Virus record (IMG/VR): IMGVR_UViG_3300044614_001341
Coordinates: 50,608-114,607 of that record
DNA from: a virus
DNA length: 64,000 nucleotides
Strand: one strand, 5' to 3'
Both the position numbers and the translations under genes were made by a program. Numbering within the stretch: the first letter of the stretch is position 1; every line of letters begins with the position of its first letter. This document shows positions 29,903-38,060 of the stretch, piece by piece. The notes beneath the pieces were generated by a model that was not told where the DNA came from, searched no databases, and worked only from the letters and a program-made list of their open reading frames with translations.

Positions 29903-30417
29903 CGGTTACTGCGATACTGGATATTGTCCTTCATACTATTATACTCCGAATTGCTTCCAGAAAGCAAGTTGTCATCTATCATCATAACCTCATCAAACCC
30001 AGTTCGTTCGATAATCTTAGTCTTAATATCTAGTTGCTTCTTCTCTTTTTGAATTCTTCTCAAAAATGCGTAGTGAATGATTTGAGTAAAATAAGCAAAA
30101 GGATTCTTTGACTTCTCAGGATCAAAGTTATGAATATATTGAACACAATTTTCAATTCCGTCAGAAATCATATCCTCACGAAACATATAATTTACAAAAT
30201 TTGGTTTGTATGATAAATGAGTCGCAATTTTTAGAAAACATTCGCCAAGATAGTTTGGAATTGGTGGTTTACCTTCCCAATGCTTTCCCCTATCCTGTTT
30301 AGTTGGTGCTCTATCATACTTTTTAAGAAAAGAACTTTCAACCTTAGAGCGATAAACGATCATCGCTTCTAATAATTCTTTATTGTTTACATAATGTTCA
30401 GTTTTTTTCTTGGGCAT
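29899..30417 (-). CDS. 55: Late-transcription sigma factor gp55
   Basis: A 172-residue protein (T4: 185). It contains EAMIVYRSKVESS and the sigma region-2-like block YLGECFLKIATHLSYKPNFVNYMFREDMISDGIENCVQYIHNFDPEKSKNPFAYFTQII, with recognised aromatic residues. gp55 directs host RNA polymerase to the TATAAATA-type late boxes seen throughout this window. It is driven by a strong early promoter 33 bp upstream, so the late switch is set by an early gene. Confidence 0.95.
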   Translation of the reverse strand: MPKKKTEHYVNNKELLEAMIVYRSKVESSFLKKYDRAPTKQDRGKHWEGKPPIPNYLGECFLKIATHLSYKPNFVNYMFREDMISDGIENCVQYIHNFDPEKSKNPFAYFTQIIHYAFLRRIQKEKKQLDIKTKIIERTGFDEVMMIDDNLLSGSNSEYNSMKDNIQYRSNR

Positions 30418-30449
30418 GGCATTGGACTCATTTAATATAACTTTTGTTT

Positions 30450-30478
30450 ATTATAGCATAACTAAAAAAGCTTGACAA
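30450..30478 (-). promoter_or_regulatory. Early sigma70 promoter of gp55 operon
   Basis: TTGTCA (30473-30478), 17-bp spacer, TGC-TATAAT (-10 at 30450-30455). Start predicted near 30443, ~25 nt before the gp55 ATG. Confidence 0.85.
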
Positions 30479-30527
30479 GGTATGAAAATACGAGTAGAAT
30501 TGCTTTGTTGCTTTTGAAGATAAGGAT

Positions 30528-30935
30528 CTAGCCTTCTTTAATATCCTTAAAGAGATCCTCAAGTTTCTTTCTGGCATCTTCAACAGAAGAAATATATCCC
30601 ATCTTTGATGATGGTTTTACTTTTCCTGAAGGGTTATAGACATCAATTAAAGATTCATCTTCAATATAATTATTGTAAATATCAATCAATCTCTTATCTT
30701 TAGTCTCTGTCATTGTAATAATCTTATCAAGTTTTACAATAAAGAAATCATCACTTGACATTTCTATCCAGGGTTTTACCTTAATGTGAGTTCCATGATG
30801 ATTATGAAATGCTTTCATAGTGACTGGATTTTGTAGAACAATAACTGGATCGCCATCATTTTCATCAGACATGACCAATGATAATATTTCTTCACCAGAT
30901 ATTAATTTAATAATTGCGTAAAACTCTTCACCCAT
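30528..30935 (-). CDS. Lsm-like small protein (paralogue 3)
   Basis: A 135-residue protein starting MGEEFYAIIKLISGEEILSL. The strand pattern resembles the pair at 13090-13639: KLISGEE, VLQNPVTM, KVKPWIEM and a later IITMTET. The C-terminal ~45 residues add an acidic/Lys helix. It overlaps the uvsW stop by one base. If the fold is Sm-like, RNA binding or hexamer formation would be expected, but this is inference from pattern. Gene products of this kind are present near uvsW in cyanophages. Confidence 0.6.
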   Translation of the reverse strand: MGEEFYAIIKLISGEEILSLVMSDENDGDPVIVLQNPVTMKAFHNHHGTHIKVKPWIEMSSDDFFIVKLDKIITMTETKDKRLIDIYNNYIEDESLIDVYNPSGKVKPSSKMGYISSVEDARKKLEDLFKDIKEG

Positions 30936-32398
30936 TAGTTTTTAAGCGGTATGTTTACAATATCATAATTAAAGTTTTCTTCATTATAAACTTTAATTCT
31001 TTCGATTAAATGATTGAGCGTATAATTTTTTCTTGATTTATAACTAATATCATCGGCAATGTCATACAGAGTTGCCTTTGTTTTATTGTCCCCCTTTCTT
31101 AAGACTCTTCCGATTGATTGGAGGTTTCTGATTCTTGATTTACTAGGGGAAGCAAAGATAACATTATGTAGATTTCTAATGTTAATACCAGTAGAAAAAG
31201 TCCCGTAAGAAGCAACGATGATTGCATTATTTTCTTTTTCTGTAATTTCTCTAACTTTTTCTCGGTCCTCAGTATCAACACCACCATGAACAAAGAACAC
31301 GTGACGATCTTCAGCGATATTCTTATTTATGAGTTCGTATAAAGGTTGTCCGTGACCTTCTACTCTTGAAAATAGAATCAAAGTATTACCTTTAAGATCA
31401 ATAGCAAGGTTCTTGATGAACTTGTTGCGTTTCTCGTGATTGATAATATACTGAACCTCATCCTCAAATGTTTCAAACTTATTCGGTGGGTGTTTCAATA
31501 GGAGAATGTTAATATCCAGTTTGGCAACGTGACCCTTCTGCATCAGTTCTTCTGTACGGATAATTTTGTATGAAGGTCCAAATAAACCTTCCAGAACCCA
31601 CTTGTGCGTCTGTGTGCCATCAAGTGTTCCTGTAAATCCAAAACGATATTTTGCATCAGAAAGTTTTGTCATTATAGATACTAATGACTTTGATTTAAAC
31701 TGGTGTGCTTCATCTCCAACGACCACATTGAATCTTGAAAAATATTGTCGGGGAAGTTTGTAGATGGATTGCCAGGTCGTAATGATCACCTGAGAGTCAG
31801 TTTCTCTTTCTTTACCTGCATAGATCTTGTGGCAAAATGAACCCACATCCCACCCATAATCTGCAAAATCTTTATAAAGTTGTTCTACAAGGGATGTCGT
31901 TGGAACAATTATCAAAGTATTTTGTCCTTTCTCAACGTAATATCTCACAATCGAATATATCATCAACGACTTTCCAGAAGCAGTTGGAGATATCAACAAC
32001 TTTCGATTATGTCGTAAAGCGTCGTATACTCCCTCAACTTGGTACTCGCGGGGAGAATACTTGCAGATAGAAGTCATATAGTCTTTCACACCCTCCTTTG
32101 AGATATTTTCGTTCACTTCAAAGGGAAGACCATAATACTTATTGTTTATAAACTCATAAGTATAATCCTGATTTTCACAGAACCGAGTGAGTTTATCTAG
32201 AAGACCGATATAAATCTCACCAGTCTGCGTATTGAATAGACGTATTTTTCCATCCCAATGCTTGTTGCGAAACTGGGGCATAAACTTGGCACCTGGCACG
32301 TCAAATGTGAACTGATCTGCAAGTTCGTAATAGACGTGTGGTTCTGCTTTTACCTGAAGATATACCTCATTCTTTTTAGATATAACCAAATGTGACAT
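30935..32398 (-). CDS. uvsW: UvsW helicase
   Basis: A 487-residue SF2 helicase. The N-terminal ~110 residues form a DNA-binding domain. Helicase motifs in order: Walker A SPTASGKS, DEAH in GDEAHQF, GFTGTL (motif III) and QSIGRVLRKG (motif VI). UvsW unwinds R-loops and branched DNA, switching replication from origin to recombination mode. T4 uvsW is a late gene, and an AATAAATA late box at 32420-32427 fits that. Confidence 0.97.
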   Translation of the reverse strand: MSHLVISKKNEVYLQVKAEPHVYYELADQFTFDVPGAKFMPQFRNKHWDGKIRLFNTQTGEIYIGLLDKLTRFCENQDYTYEFINNKYYGLPFEVNENISKEGVKDYMTSICKYSPREYQVEGVYDALRHNRKLLISPTASGKSLMIYSIVRYYVEKGQNTLIIVPTTSLVEQLYKDFADYGWDVGSFCHKIYAGKERETDSQVIITTWQSIYKLPRQYFSRFNVVVGDEAHQFKSKSLVSIMTKLSDAKYRFGFTGTLDGTQTHKWVLEGLFGPSYKIIRTEELMQKGHVAKLDINILLLKHPPNKFETFEDEVQYIINHEKRNKFIKNLAIDLKGNTLILFSRVEGHGQPLYELINKNIAEDRHVFFVHGGVDTEDREKVREITEKENNAIIVASYGTFSTGINIRNLHNVIFASPSKSRIRNLQSIGRVLRKGDNKTKATLYDIADDISYKSRKNYTLNHLIERIKVYNEENFNYDIVNIPLKN

Positions 32399-32419
32399 AC
32401 GTTCATATCAATACAAAAA

Positions 32420-32427
32420 TATTTATT
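32420..32427 (-). promoter_or_regulatory. Late-type box AATAAATA before uvsW
   Basis: AATAAATA, 22 bp before the uvsW ATG, just after a terminator. Consistent with the late expression of uvsW in T4. Confidence 0.6.
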
Positions 32428-32433
32428 GGCAAT

Positions 32434-32455
32434 AAAAAAGAGGCATTTCTGCCTC
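32434..32455 (-). terminator. Rho-independent terminator after uvsY
   Basis: GAGGCA-GAAA-TGCCTC hairpin with six T; the stem starts inside the uvsY stop codon. Confidence 0.85.
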
Positions 32456-32885
32456 AGTTGAATCCCGATTGGAATCTATGCCATTCCAGAGCATTTTTAA
32501 TTTGGAAAGTTCTATTAGATATACACTTAATAATTTCTTCTAAGAACTTCAACATAATGTCGTAGTATCTTATTTTGAGTTCTACCTTACTTAACTTCTC
32601 ATCACCATCCATATGCCTCTGTAGTGCCTCTTTGTCCCGAACTTTATATGGGAACGGTTCTTCTTCGTAGACCTCTATAGGCGCCTTTCCAGTGTAGTAA
32701 TTGTAACGTTCTAGTTTGACTCTATTAAAAGTCTCTCTTGCCTTTTCACGTAACAAAGTAATTGTGTTATAGATTGTATAATACTTTGAATGAAGTTGAG
32801 GAATTTTTAAAGACTCATCATGTAAATTGTCAGGATCCATAACAGAGTCTCTCTGCCACATCTCCTGGATTTCGTCAAGGTTCAT
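32454..32885 (-). CDS. uvsY: UvsY recombination mediator
   Basis: A 143-residue all-helical protein (T4: 137). It has MNLDEIQEMWQRDSVMD at the start and YYTGKAPIEVY plus KVELKIRYYDIMLKFLEEI in the middle, as expected for UvsY. It displaces gp32 and loads UvsX on ssDNA. It overlaps the upstream structural gene by 4 bp and lies immediately before uvsW, separated by a terminator. Confidence 0.94.
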   Translation of the reverse strand: MNLDEIQEMWQRDSVMDPDNLHDESLKIPQLHSKYYTIYNTITLLREKARETFNRVKLERYNYYTGKAPIEVYEEEPFPYKVRDKEALQRHMDGDEKLSKVELKIRYYDIMLKFLEEIIKCISNRTFQIKNALEWHRFQSGFN

Positions 32886-33427
32886 AAGGGTTGATTATTT
32901 TCATTGAGTATATTGTAGACAGTATACTTGAAAGTAACGTCTGCTGTAAAGTACTGAATGTCAGTTTGTGTGGAGTCAAAATCGAGAGATGATAATGAAA
33001 CTGGAAAAAGATCTTTAAATTTTACAACCGCACTAGTTTTATAGTTACTATTCAGCACATATAAACTTCCATCACTAAATGCTTGTTTAGGATCTAAAAT
33101 ACCATCAGCATCTGTAATTAAATCTTTATACTGCCCTGTTGTCTCTGGAAAACCAAGACCAGTTAACCAATTATGAATTGCCATATAATTTTCCATATTC
33201 TCATCAACGATAAATCTTAAGATTAGATCACCATATTGAATCTTTCCACCAGGAACATCAAGATCCTTTAAGTAAGTTGGTTGTTGTAAAACTGTAAGAT
33301 TTATTTCAGGTATTCTTGCAGAGTTGCAAAAAAATGGAACAGTTGGTTCTTTTGATAAGCTAAACTTGAAACCAACTGGCGATAAAAAATTTCTATTCGT
33401 AATTTGGTTTGGGAAATTACAAGACAT
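32882..33427 (-). CDS. Tail tube-like or tail-completion structural protein
   Basis: A 181-residue beta-rich protein with the tail-tube-family pattern: NFLSPVGFKFSLSKEP, CNSARIPEINL, a GGKIQYGDLILRFIVDENMENYMAIHNWL segment, and a C-terminal ADVTFKYTVYNIL strand. Several T4 tail proteins share this fold (gp19 and the tube-initiator/tail-completion group). In cyanophages a tail-completion gene lies near uvsY, so a gp3-like or tube-initiator-like role is possible. The exact T4 counterpart is uncertain. Confidence 0.7.
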   Translation of the reverse strand: MSCNFPNQITNRNFLSPVGFKFSLSKEPTVPFFCNSARIPEINLTVLQQPTYLKDLDVPGGKIQYGDLILRFIVDENMENYMAIHNWLTGLGFPETTGQYKDLITDADGILDPKQAFSDGSLYVLNSNYKTSAVVKFKDLFPVSLSSLDFDSTQTDIQYFTADVTFKYTVYNILNENNQPL

Positions 33428-33430
33428 TTT

Positions 33431-33961
33431 TTACCTCTTATTGGGTTTTACTTTTGCTGTTTGCGGATTCTGAGCAGTTTTCACGTAAATTGTTCTTTTT
33501 CCAAAATCACTTGATGTAATTTTTGGATTACCTGAAACATCTCGAGCTGTTTGTAATGCCAAATCGTAGTTTGTTGAACGATTATAATCTCCAGCAGGTC
33601 CAAAATTACCAGTATCGGATACTTTAGTTGTTGCAACAGGTGCTTTTGTCCCTGGTGCCATTGTCATTTGCAGCTTTGTACCAAATGGTGCTGAAGGTTT
33701 AGTACTAGTTCTTGATGCATATGGAACGGCAACTAATCTTTGCTTATCATTAAAACGTTCTCCACTTGCTGTCAATGAACCTGGAGTATCTGCTTTACTA
33801 TAAGAACTGACCTTTACAGGTTTCCAACCATATCTTTTTTGTTCAGTATCACTATGAGATCTTGGTGTAAATTTTCCAGTTTTCTTATCAAGAACTCCTG
33901 GTTTATAGTTTTTATATGCCAAAACTTGAGATTCCGATAAAAACTCTCTAAATGTTTTCAT
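33431..33961 (-). CDS. Capsid-targeted RlpA-like (double-psi barrel) protein
   Basis: A 176-residue protein. The N-terminal MKTFREFLSES nearly equals the T4 capsid-targeting peptide, with a gp21-type site after E10 (L-S-E before S). Residues ~70-140 recall the RlpA/3D barrel: GSLTASGERF, LVAVPYA, FGTKLQM, VSDTGNFG and NYDLALQTARD, with the conserved Asp in SDTG. RlpA-like proteins act on peptidoglycan. A head-packaged copy could enter with the DNA or act on the wall during ejection. A CTAAATA box and terminator lie upstream. Confidence 0.65.
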   Translation of the reverse strand: MKTFREFLSESQVLAYKNYKPGVLDKKTGKFTPRSHSDTEQKRYGWKPVKVSSYSKADTPGSLTASGERFNDKQRLVAVPYASRTSTKPSAPFGTKLQMTMAPGTKAPVATTKVSDTGNFGPAGDYNRSTNYDLALQTARDVSGNPKITSSDFGKRTIYVKTAQNPQTAKVKPNKR

Positions 33962-33972
33962 CTTTTTATTTG

Positions 33973-33979
33973 TATTTAG
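33973..33979 (-). promoter_or_regulatory. Late promoter box CTAAATA
   Basis: CTAAATA directly after the U-run of the gp23 terminator, 12 bp before the ATG at 33961. Confidence 0.55.
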
Positions 33980-33981
33980 AT

Positions 33982-34008
33982 AAAAAAAGAGACCCCTAAG
34001 GGTCTCTT
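33982..34008 (-). terminator. Rho-independent terminator after gp23
   Basis: AGAGACCC/GGGTCTCT stem with a short loop and seven T. It ends the prohead/capsid operon. Confidence 0.9.
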
Positions 34009-34027
34009 GGTCGAGTTGTGAACTAAC

Positions 34028-35428
34028 TCACATCAGGTTAGCAACCTTGACTCTTCTGTAGTAGGTGTTTGCATTGGTGGTCAGAGCACCTGCACCTGGG
34101 TTAAGACCCTCAGCGAATGGGTTTGCAACCATTCCATAACGGGTCTTAAAGCCGATCTTAGGCTGGAAGGTGTTCTCGCCAACTGCACGTACCATCTGGA
34201 GAGGTACATATGGGCAATAGAACAGACCAGCATCATATGGGCTAGAACCCTTATAACCGACAACGTAGAACTGGTTAGCAGATACGTTTGCCGAATATGG
34301 GTCAATGTATACGCGATACTTACCTTGGAGAACACCAGCGAAGGTGTTACCGGTATCATCAACGTTCAGGTTAGCGTTGAGTGCAGGGGTGTAATCGAGA
34401 ACACCAGCCATTGCAAGTGCTGAAGCAACGTCAGCGGAGCAAAGGATAGTGTTGCCCTTTCCTCTACGAGTTTGCTGTGCAATTGCGTTTGCATCGCGCT
34501 CGATTTGGAAGATAAGACCCTTGAACTTCTCAACCGACCAACGACCGTTGGAGTCAACGTCGAGGTCAAAAGTACCAGCGGTAGCGGTATTTACTTGAGC
34601 ACCAGGCTTAGCAATCTTGTAGATGGTTCTGATAACTTCGCGGTTGATCTCAGCAAGAATCTCAGTTGAGAGAATATTTGCGAGTTCAGCCTCAGCATTC
34701 AGACCGTGGATTGCCTTGAGGTCCTGAGCAAGCTCAAGTGAGTACTCAGCCTTGAGGGCGCGTGACTTAGCGGTAACGGTGACTTTCTCAATCGAGAATG
34801 CCATCTGGTTAAACGCATCAGATTCGCCAAGCGATTCTGCGTTGTCAGTTCTCATGCCCTGACCGACGTTGTAGATATCAGCGCCGGTAGCGTTAGCAGT
34901 CTGGTTTGTTGGACTTAGAACTGAAGGGTTGAGACCTTGCTGGGCAGTAGTACCCATACCAACAGCACCACTCGTCCATCCTTCGACTTGATCGAACGAT
35001 GCACTCTGACCAGAGAATGCTGAATCTACTTCGTTGTAGAAGGTTTCAGTTCCAGACTGGTTGGTGTAGCGTGAACGCATTGCGAAGATCAGTCCGGTAG
35101 GACCGTTCATTGGTTGAACGCCACAGAGATCATAGGCGATCAGGTTAGGCATCGAACGACGGATCAGTGAGATCAGTACGGGATCGAAACCTTGCATAGC
35201 GCCGGTGCTACCAGCACTAAATCCAGTACCAGCTCCAGTGCTGGTTCCTGTGCTATTAGTTGGTGACTCATAGAGGAACTCGCGCTCTTCGCGGATGATT
35301 CTCTCTTGGTTTTCGAGCAGGATTGCGGTTACAGCTCTACGATGTGAATCTTTGATAGGATCCAGACCGTCGTAGTCTAGGAGCGGTGCCCACTTCTCCT
35401 GCAATTGCTCGGTATTGAACATTTGCAT
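34028..35428 (-). CDS. 23: Major capsid protein (gp23)
   Basis: A 466-residue HK97-fold capsid protein. Recognisable blocks are LIRRSMPNLIAYDLCGVQPMNGPTGLIFAMRSRY, SRALKAEYSLELAQDLKAIHGLNAEAELANILSTEI and the C-terminal AENTFQPKIGFKTRYGMVANPF-type region. A gp21-type site (L-Y-E before S55) lies ahead of a Thr/Gly/Ser-rich stretch, so removal of the first ~54 residues is predicted, close to the 65 removed in T4. Two in-frame ATGs occur at the start; AGAGG precedes both. Confidence 0.98.
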   Translation of the reverse strand: MQMFNTEQLQEKWAPLLDYDGLDPIKDSHRRAVTAILLENQERIIREEREFLYESPTNSTGTSTGAGTGFSAGSTGAMQGFDPVLISLIRRSMPNLIAYDLCGVQPMNGPTGLIFAMRSRYTNQSGTETFYNEVDSAFSGQSASFDQVEGWTSGAVGMGTTAQQGLNPSVLSPTNQTANATGADIYNVGQGMRTDNAESLGESDAFNQMAFSIEKVTVTAKSRALKAEYSLELAQDLKAIHGLNAEAELANILSTEILAEINREVIRTIYKIAKPGAQVNTATAGTFDLDVDSNGRWSVEKFKGLIFQIERDANAIAQQTRRGKGNTILCSADVASALAMAGVLDYTPALNANLNVDDTGNTFAGVLQGKYRVYIDPYSANVSANQFYVVGYKGSSPYDAGLFYCPYVPLQMVRAVGENTFQPKIGFKTRYGMVANPFAEGLNPGAGALTTNANTYYRRVKVANLM

Positions 35429-35478
35429 TTGGTTTTTACCTCTTTAGAAGTGTTAGTTTGATTGTTATGATTTAAAAA

Positions 35479-36636
35479 TCACTTTTTAGAAACTCTTTGG
35501 AGAGTCTGAAGATATGCACCCATGGTGCCACCGACTGATTGAATATTCAAATTGGTTTCCTCAGACAAATTTTCACTAGCGTTTCTTTGAGCACCAGTAG
35601 TTCTGGTTGGGAAGTATGATTCCCTCAGAGTTACCAGTTTCTCACGATAGCTCTCTTCACCATCAAACTCAACATTTTCGGCAAGAGAAGCGAGTTTGTC
35701 CTTCTGAGAAAGTGCAAGCCCCTCAGCGACATCTGCAAAAATTACATCAGCAACTGACTCCGCTAATCTTCTATTCAGAGCAACATTTCTTTCGATTTGC
35801 TCGTTGAGTTTTCCTTCCATTTCATCAAGTTTATCTACCATATTCTCGATTACATCATATCTATCTTCAGGGATTGTTACATAATGATCTTCAAAAAGTT
35901 GCTTCATTCCAACAAGGAATGATTCAGTCATTTCGGTCTTAAGACCGTGCTCAACTGCGAGTGCATTTTCTTGGATCCACTCGTCAGCAACATACTCAAG
36001 ATAAGCATCAACTCTACTGGTGAGGCTTTCCTTGATTGCTTCGATTTCTTCTACAAGTGTATGCTCATAAGCATTTTGTAGAGACTCTTTGATTTCAACA
36101 ACCTTTGATCTGATTGCTGCTTCAAAAATAGTACGTGCTTTTTCTTGGAACTCTTCGGAGAGTTCTTCGCCAGCAAGAAGAGCATTGACATCTTCATCGA
36201 TGTCGAACTCTTCTTCCATTTTCTTTTTGCCCTTTTTCTTGCCACCCTCTTCTTCTTCCTCTTCCTCTTCCTCTTCCTCCTCCTCTTCCTCTTCCTCCTC
36301 AGCCGCCTCAGCAACTACTTCCTCTTCATCTTCGAGAATCTCTTCTTCATCAATAAGATCCTCATCCTCTTCAGTCTCTTCCTTTGCCACAGTCTTCATA
36401 GGTTCAGCAGCCGCTGCCTTGGCATTGACTACATTTCTTACCTGAGCAAGAGTTGGAGTTTTGAGATGTGCTGACTCGTCATCTGGACGATAATTTTCTG
36501 GAGTAGGACCACCAAGATCTTCCCAACCAGCAGTTTGACCTGGAGTTGCTCCAGTTAATTTGTGCATTGGTTCGGCAGGTGCAGCCCCTTTGGTTACTAC
36601 GTTTTCCATTTCTTGTAAATTTCTACCAACGGACAT
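35479..36636 (-). CDS. 22: Prohead core scaffold protein (gp22)
   Basis: A 385-residue acidic, helical scaffold. Residues ~90-135 hold an uninterrupted run of 18 Glu coded by 36247-36300, followed by GGKKKGKKK. The rest (EELSEEFQEKARTIFEAAIRSKVVEI, KQLFEDHYVTIPEDRYDVIENM) is long-helix scaffold as in other T4-like phages. gp22 forms the inner core and is degraded by gp21. It is larger than T4 gp22 (269), with an N-terminal linker region. Confidence 0.93.
   Translation of the reverse strand: MSVGRNLQEMENVVTKGAAPAEPMHKLTGATPGQTAGWEDLGGPTPENYRPDDESAHLKTPTLAQVRNVVNAKAAAAEPMKTVAKEETEEDEDLIDEEEILEDEEEVVAEAAEEEEEEEEEEEEEEEEEEGGKKKGKKKMEEEFDIDEDVNALLAGEELSEEFQEKARTIFEAAIRSKVVEIKESLQNAYEHTLVEEIEAIKESLTSRVDAYLEYVADEWIQENALAVEHGLKTEMTESFLVGMKQLFEDHYVTIPEDRYDVIENMVDKLDEMEGKLNEQIERNVALNRRLAESVADVIFADVAEGLALSQKDKLASLAENVEFDGEESYREKLVTLRESYFPTRTTGAQRNASENLSEETNLNIQSVGGTMGAYLQTLQRVSKK
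36247..36300 (-). repeat. (GAA/GAG)18 poly-Glu tract in gp22
   Basis: 54 bp made only of GAA and GAG codons, giving 18 consecutive Glu. Such a tract is prone to slippage. Confidence 0.9.
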
Positions 36637-36667
36637 TTGTTTTAGATTCTTGTATATAATCTATATT

Positions 36668-36675
36668 TATTTATA
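36668..36675 (-). promoter_or_regulatory. Late promoter box TATAAATA before gp22
   Basis: An exact T4 late box (followed by AATAAATA-like sequence), 32 bp before the gp22 ATG, just past the gp21 stop. Confidence 0.7.
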
Positions 36676-36677
36676 AA

Positions 36678-37328
36678 TTATAGATTTGAAAGAAACTGTT
36701 GGAACAATTGTACTTTATGTTCCTGAAGAGTCTTTTCATTAACTAAGGTATTAATTCTACGCTTAGTTGACTCGGCAAGTTTTTCGCGAAGAATTCCTCC
36801 TTCCCAAACCCACTCTTTACCTTCCATAATTCCCTGAACAAAAGCATCAGGAGCAGAGGGATCGGCAACGATATCTGCAGCAGTTGCTAGCATAAAATCT
36901 TCACCAACAATTTTATGACCTTCGTTGGTCATCTTGAGTGAACCAACACCACGAGAAGAAACACCAAGACAAACTCCTTCTTTGATTAAAGATTCTGCAA
37001 TCTTACCCATTGGAGTTCCAAGAAGTTGTGCTTTACCGATGAAATTGGTTCCCTTTTGTTCAAGAGAAACAATTTTATGAGAAACACGGTCAAGATTGAC
37101 GGTAGGACCATCAGGATGTCCAAGTTCTCCAAGAGCACGACCCTTAGAAACAAATGCTTCGTTATATCTTTTTACCTCGCGGGCAAGAGTTTGCATAGGA
37201 TACATTCTTCCATTACGATTGCAAATATCACCCTGAAGGAAAACTCCCTCAATATACATTTTCTTTTCAGCACCTTTTCCTTCGGTGATGAATTTTACTT
37301 GTGAGACTTCTTCTGTGATGAGTTTCAT
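36678..37328 (-). CDS. 21: Prohead core protease (gp21)
   Basis: A 216-residue serine protease (T4: 212). The catalytic His is in GELGHPDGP (H71) and the Ser in GVSSRGVGSL (~124). It cleaves the capsid and core proteins at [LI]xE sites during maturation. Its presence gives meaning to the L/I-x-E sites at the N-termini of the candidate internal proteins in this window. It abuts the beta-rich gene upstream by one base. Confidence 0.96.
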   Translation of the reverse strand: MKLITEEVSQVKFITEGKGAEKKMYIEGVFLQGDICNRNGRMYPMQTLAREVKRYNEAFVSKGRALGELGHPDGPTVNLDRVSHKIVSLEQKGTNFIGKAQLLGTPMGKIAESLIKEGVCLGVSSRGVGSLKMTNEGHKIVGEDFMLATAADIVADPSAPDAFVQGIMEGKEWVWEGGILREKLAESTKRRINTLVNEKTLQEHKVQLFQQFLSNL

Positions 37329-37329
37329 T

Positions 37330-37857
37330 TTATTCGGAAACTAATTGAACAACTTCTGTGATACTAACGTTTGTTGTATTATCAAGAGCAAGGGCTGAAA
37401 CCTTTACACTTCTAGATAAAGTGGCACCAGTTGCAGTAATTACGCCAACAACTGAGGATGTATTTGCAGCAATAGTAACTGATGCATTAGTTGTAGCAGT
37501 TATTAATCTATGAACTGTATTAATTCCTGCAGGTTGAGCATTTTCAATTGTTACATAATCACCAACTAAAAATGGATTTCCTGCATTATTATCAAAAGTA
37601 ATTACGGTTGATGCTCCTGTAGTAATTCCTGCTATTTGTTGTTTTGCAATTCTCTCTTTTAAAACTTCATTTCCAAAAGGAGAAATCAGGAAAGAATTAA
37701 CAGTAGCTACAGGTTCCCCACCAGTTTCCACATATACTGCAGTCGAAGCACAAGCAACACGAAGGTATCCACTTTTAAGTGCAATTGGATTGCTAGTAGC
37801 TGCTACAGATACTGTGGGAGAAATTCTATTTACGTTCTGAACAACTTTTATTGCCAT
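37330..37857 (-). CDS. Beta-rich structural protein in the gp67-gp21 interval
   Basis: A 175-residue protein, rich in Thr/Val/Ala, starting MAIKVVQNVNRISPTVSVAA. It has a beta-sandwich-like strand pattern and an IARKQQIAGITTG-type segment after residue 65. It occupies the place of T4 gp68 but does not look like that core protein. The start overlaps the stop of the gp67-like gene (TAATG). Probably a head decoration or minor capsid protein; not proven. Confidence 0.6.
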   Translation of the reverse strand: MAIKVVQNVNRISPTVSVAATSNPIALKSGYLRVACASTAVYVETGGEPVATVNSFLISPFGNEVLKERIAKQQIAGITTGASTVITFDNNAGNPFLVGDYVTIENAQPAGINTVHRLITATTNASVTIAANTSSVVGVITATGATLSRSVKVSALALDNTTNVSITEVVQLVSE

Positions 37858-38027
37858 TATTCTTCGTCTCCTCCTGATTGTTCATCATCACCAAAAATAA
37901 ATGATGCTATTTCTGGACGAGCAGCATCAACTCTTTCAGCAGCTTTATTGTATAAAAGTTCTTTAATTTTGTCGGAAACAACCAATGGTGATCCATCAGT
38001 TGCAATCAAATCGATAAGTTCTTCCAT
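37857..38027 (-). CDS. 67: gp67-like prohead core protein
   Basis: A 56-residue ORF starting MEELIDLIATDGSPLVVSDK and ending in an acidic tail (FGDDEQSGGDEE). It starts like T4 gp67 (MEGLIEAI...) and shares the acidic C-terminus. It lies between gp20 and gp21, the T4 position of gp67. It is 24 residues shorter than T4 gp67 (80). gp67 is a core assembly protein cut by gp21. Two TATAAATA boxes lie upstream. Confidence 0.75.
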   Translation of the reverse strand: MEELIDLIATDGSPLVVSDKIKELLYNKAAERVDAARPEIASFIFGDDEQSGGDEE

Positions 38028-38040
38028 GAAAAACAGTTTA

Positions 38041-38060
38041 TATTTATAAGATTATTTATA
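38041..38060 (-). promoter_or_regulatory. Tandem late promoter boxes before gp67-like gene
   Basis: TATAAATA at 38041-38048 and again at 38053-38060, 14 and 26 bp before the ATG at 38027. The second overlaps the gp20 stop. Confidence 0.65.

Noticed and set aside
36089-36445. Long plus-strand ORFs opposite gp22, rich in Ser or Phe/Leu
   Set aside because: They are the reverse complement of the poly-Glu and acidic region; Ser and Leu runs are artefacts of GAA/GAG repeats.
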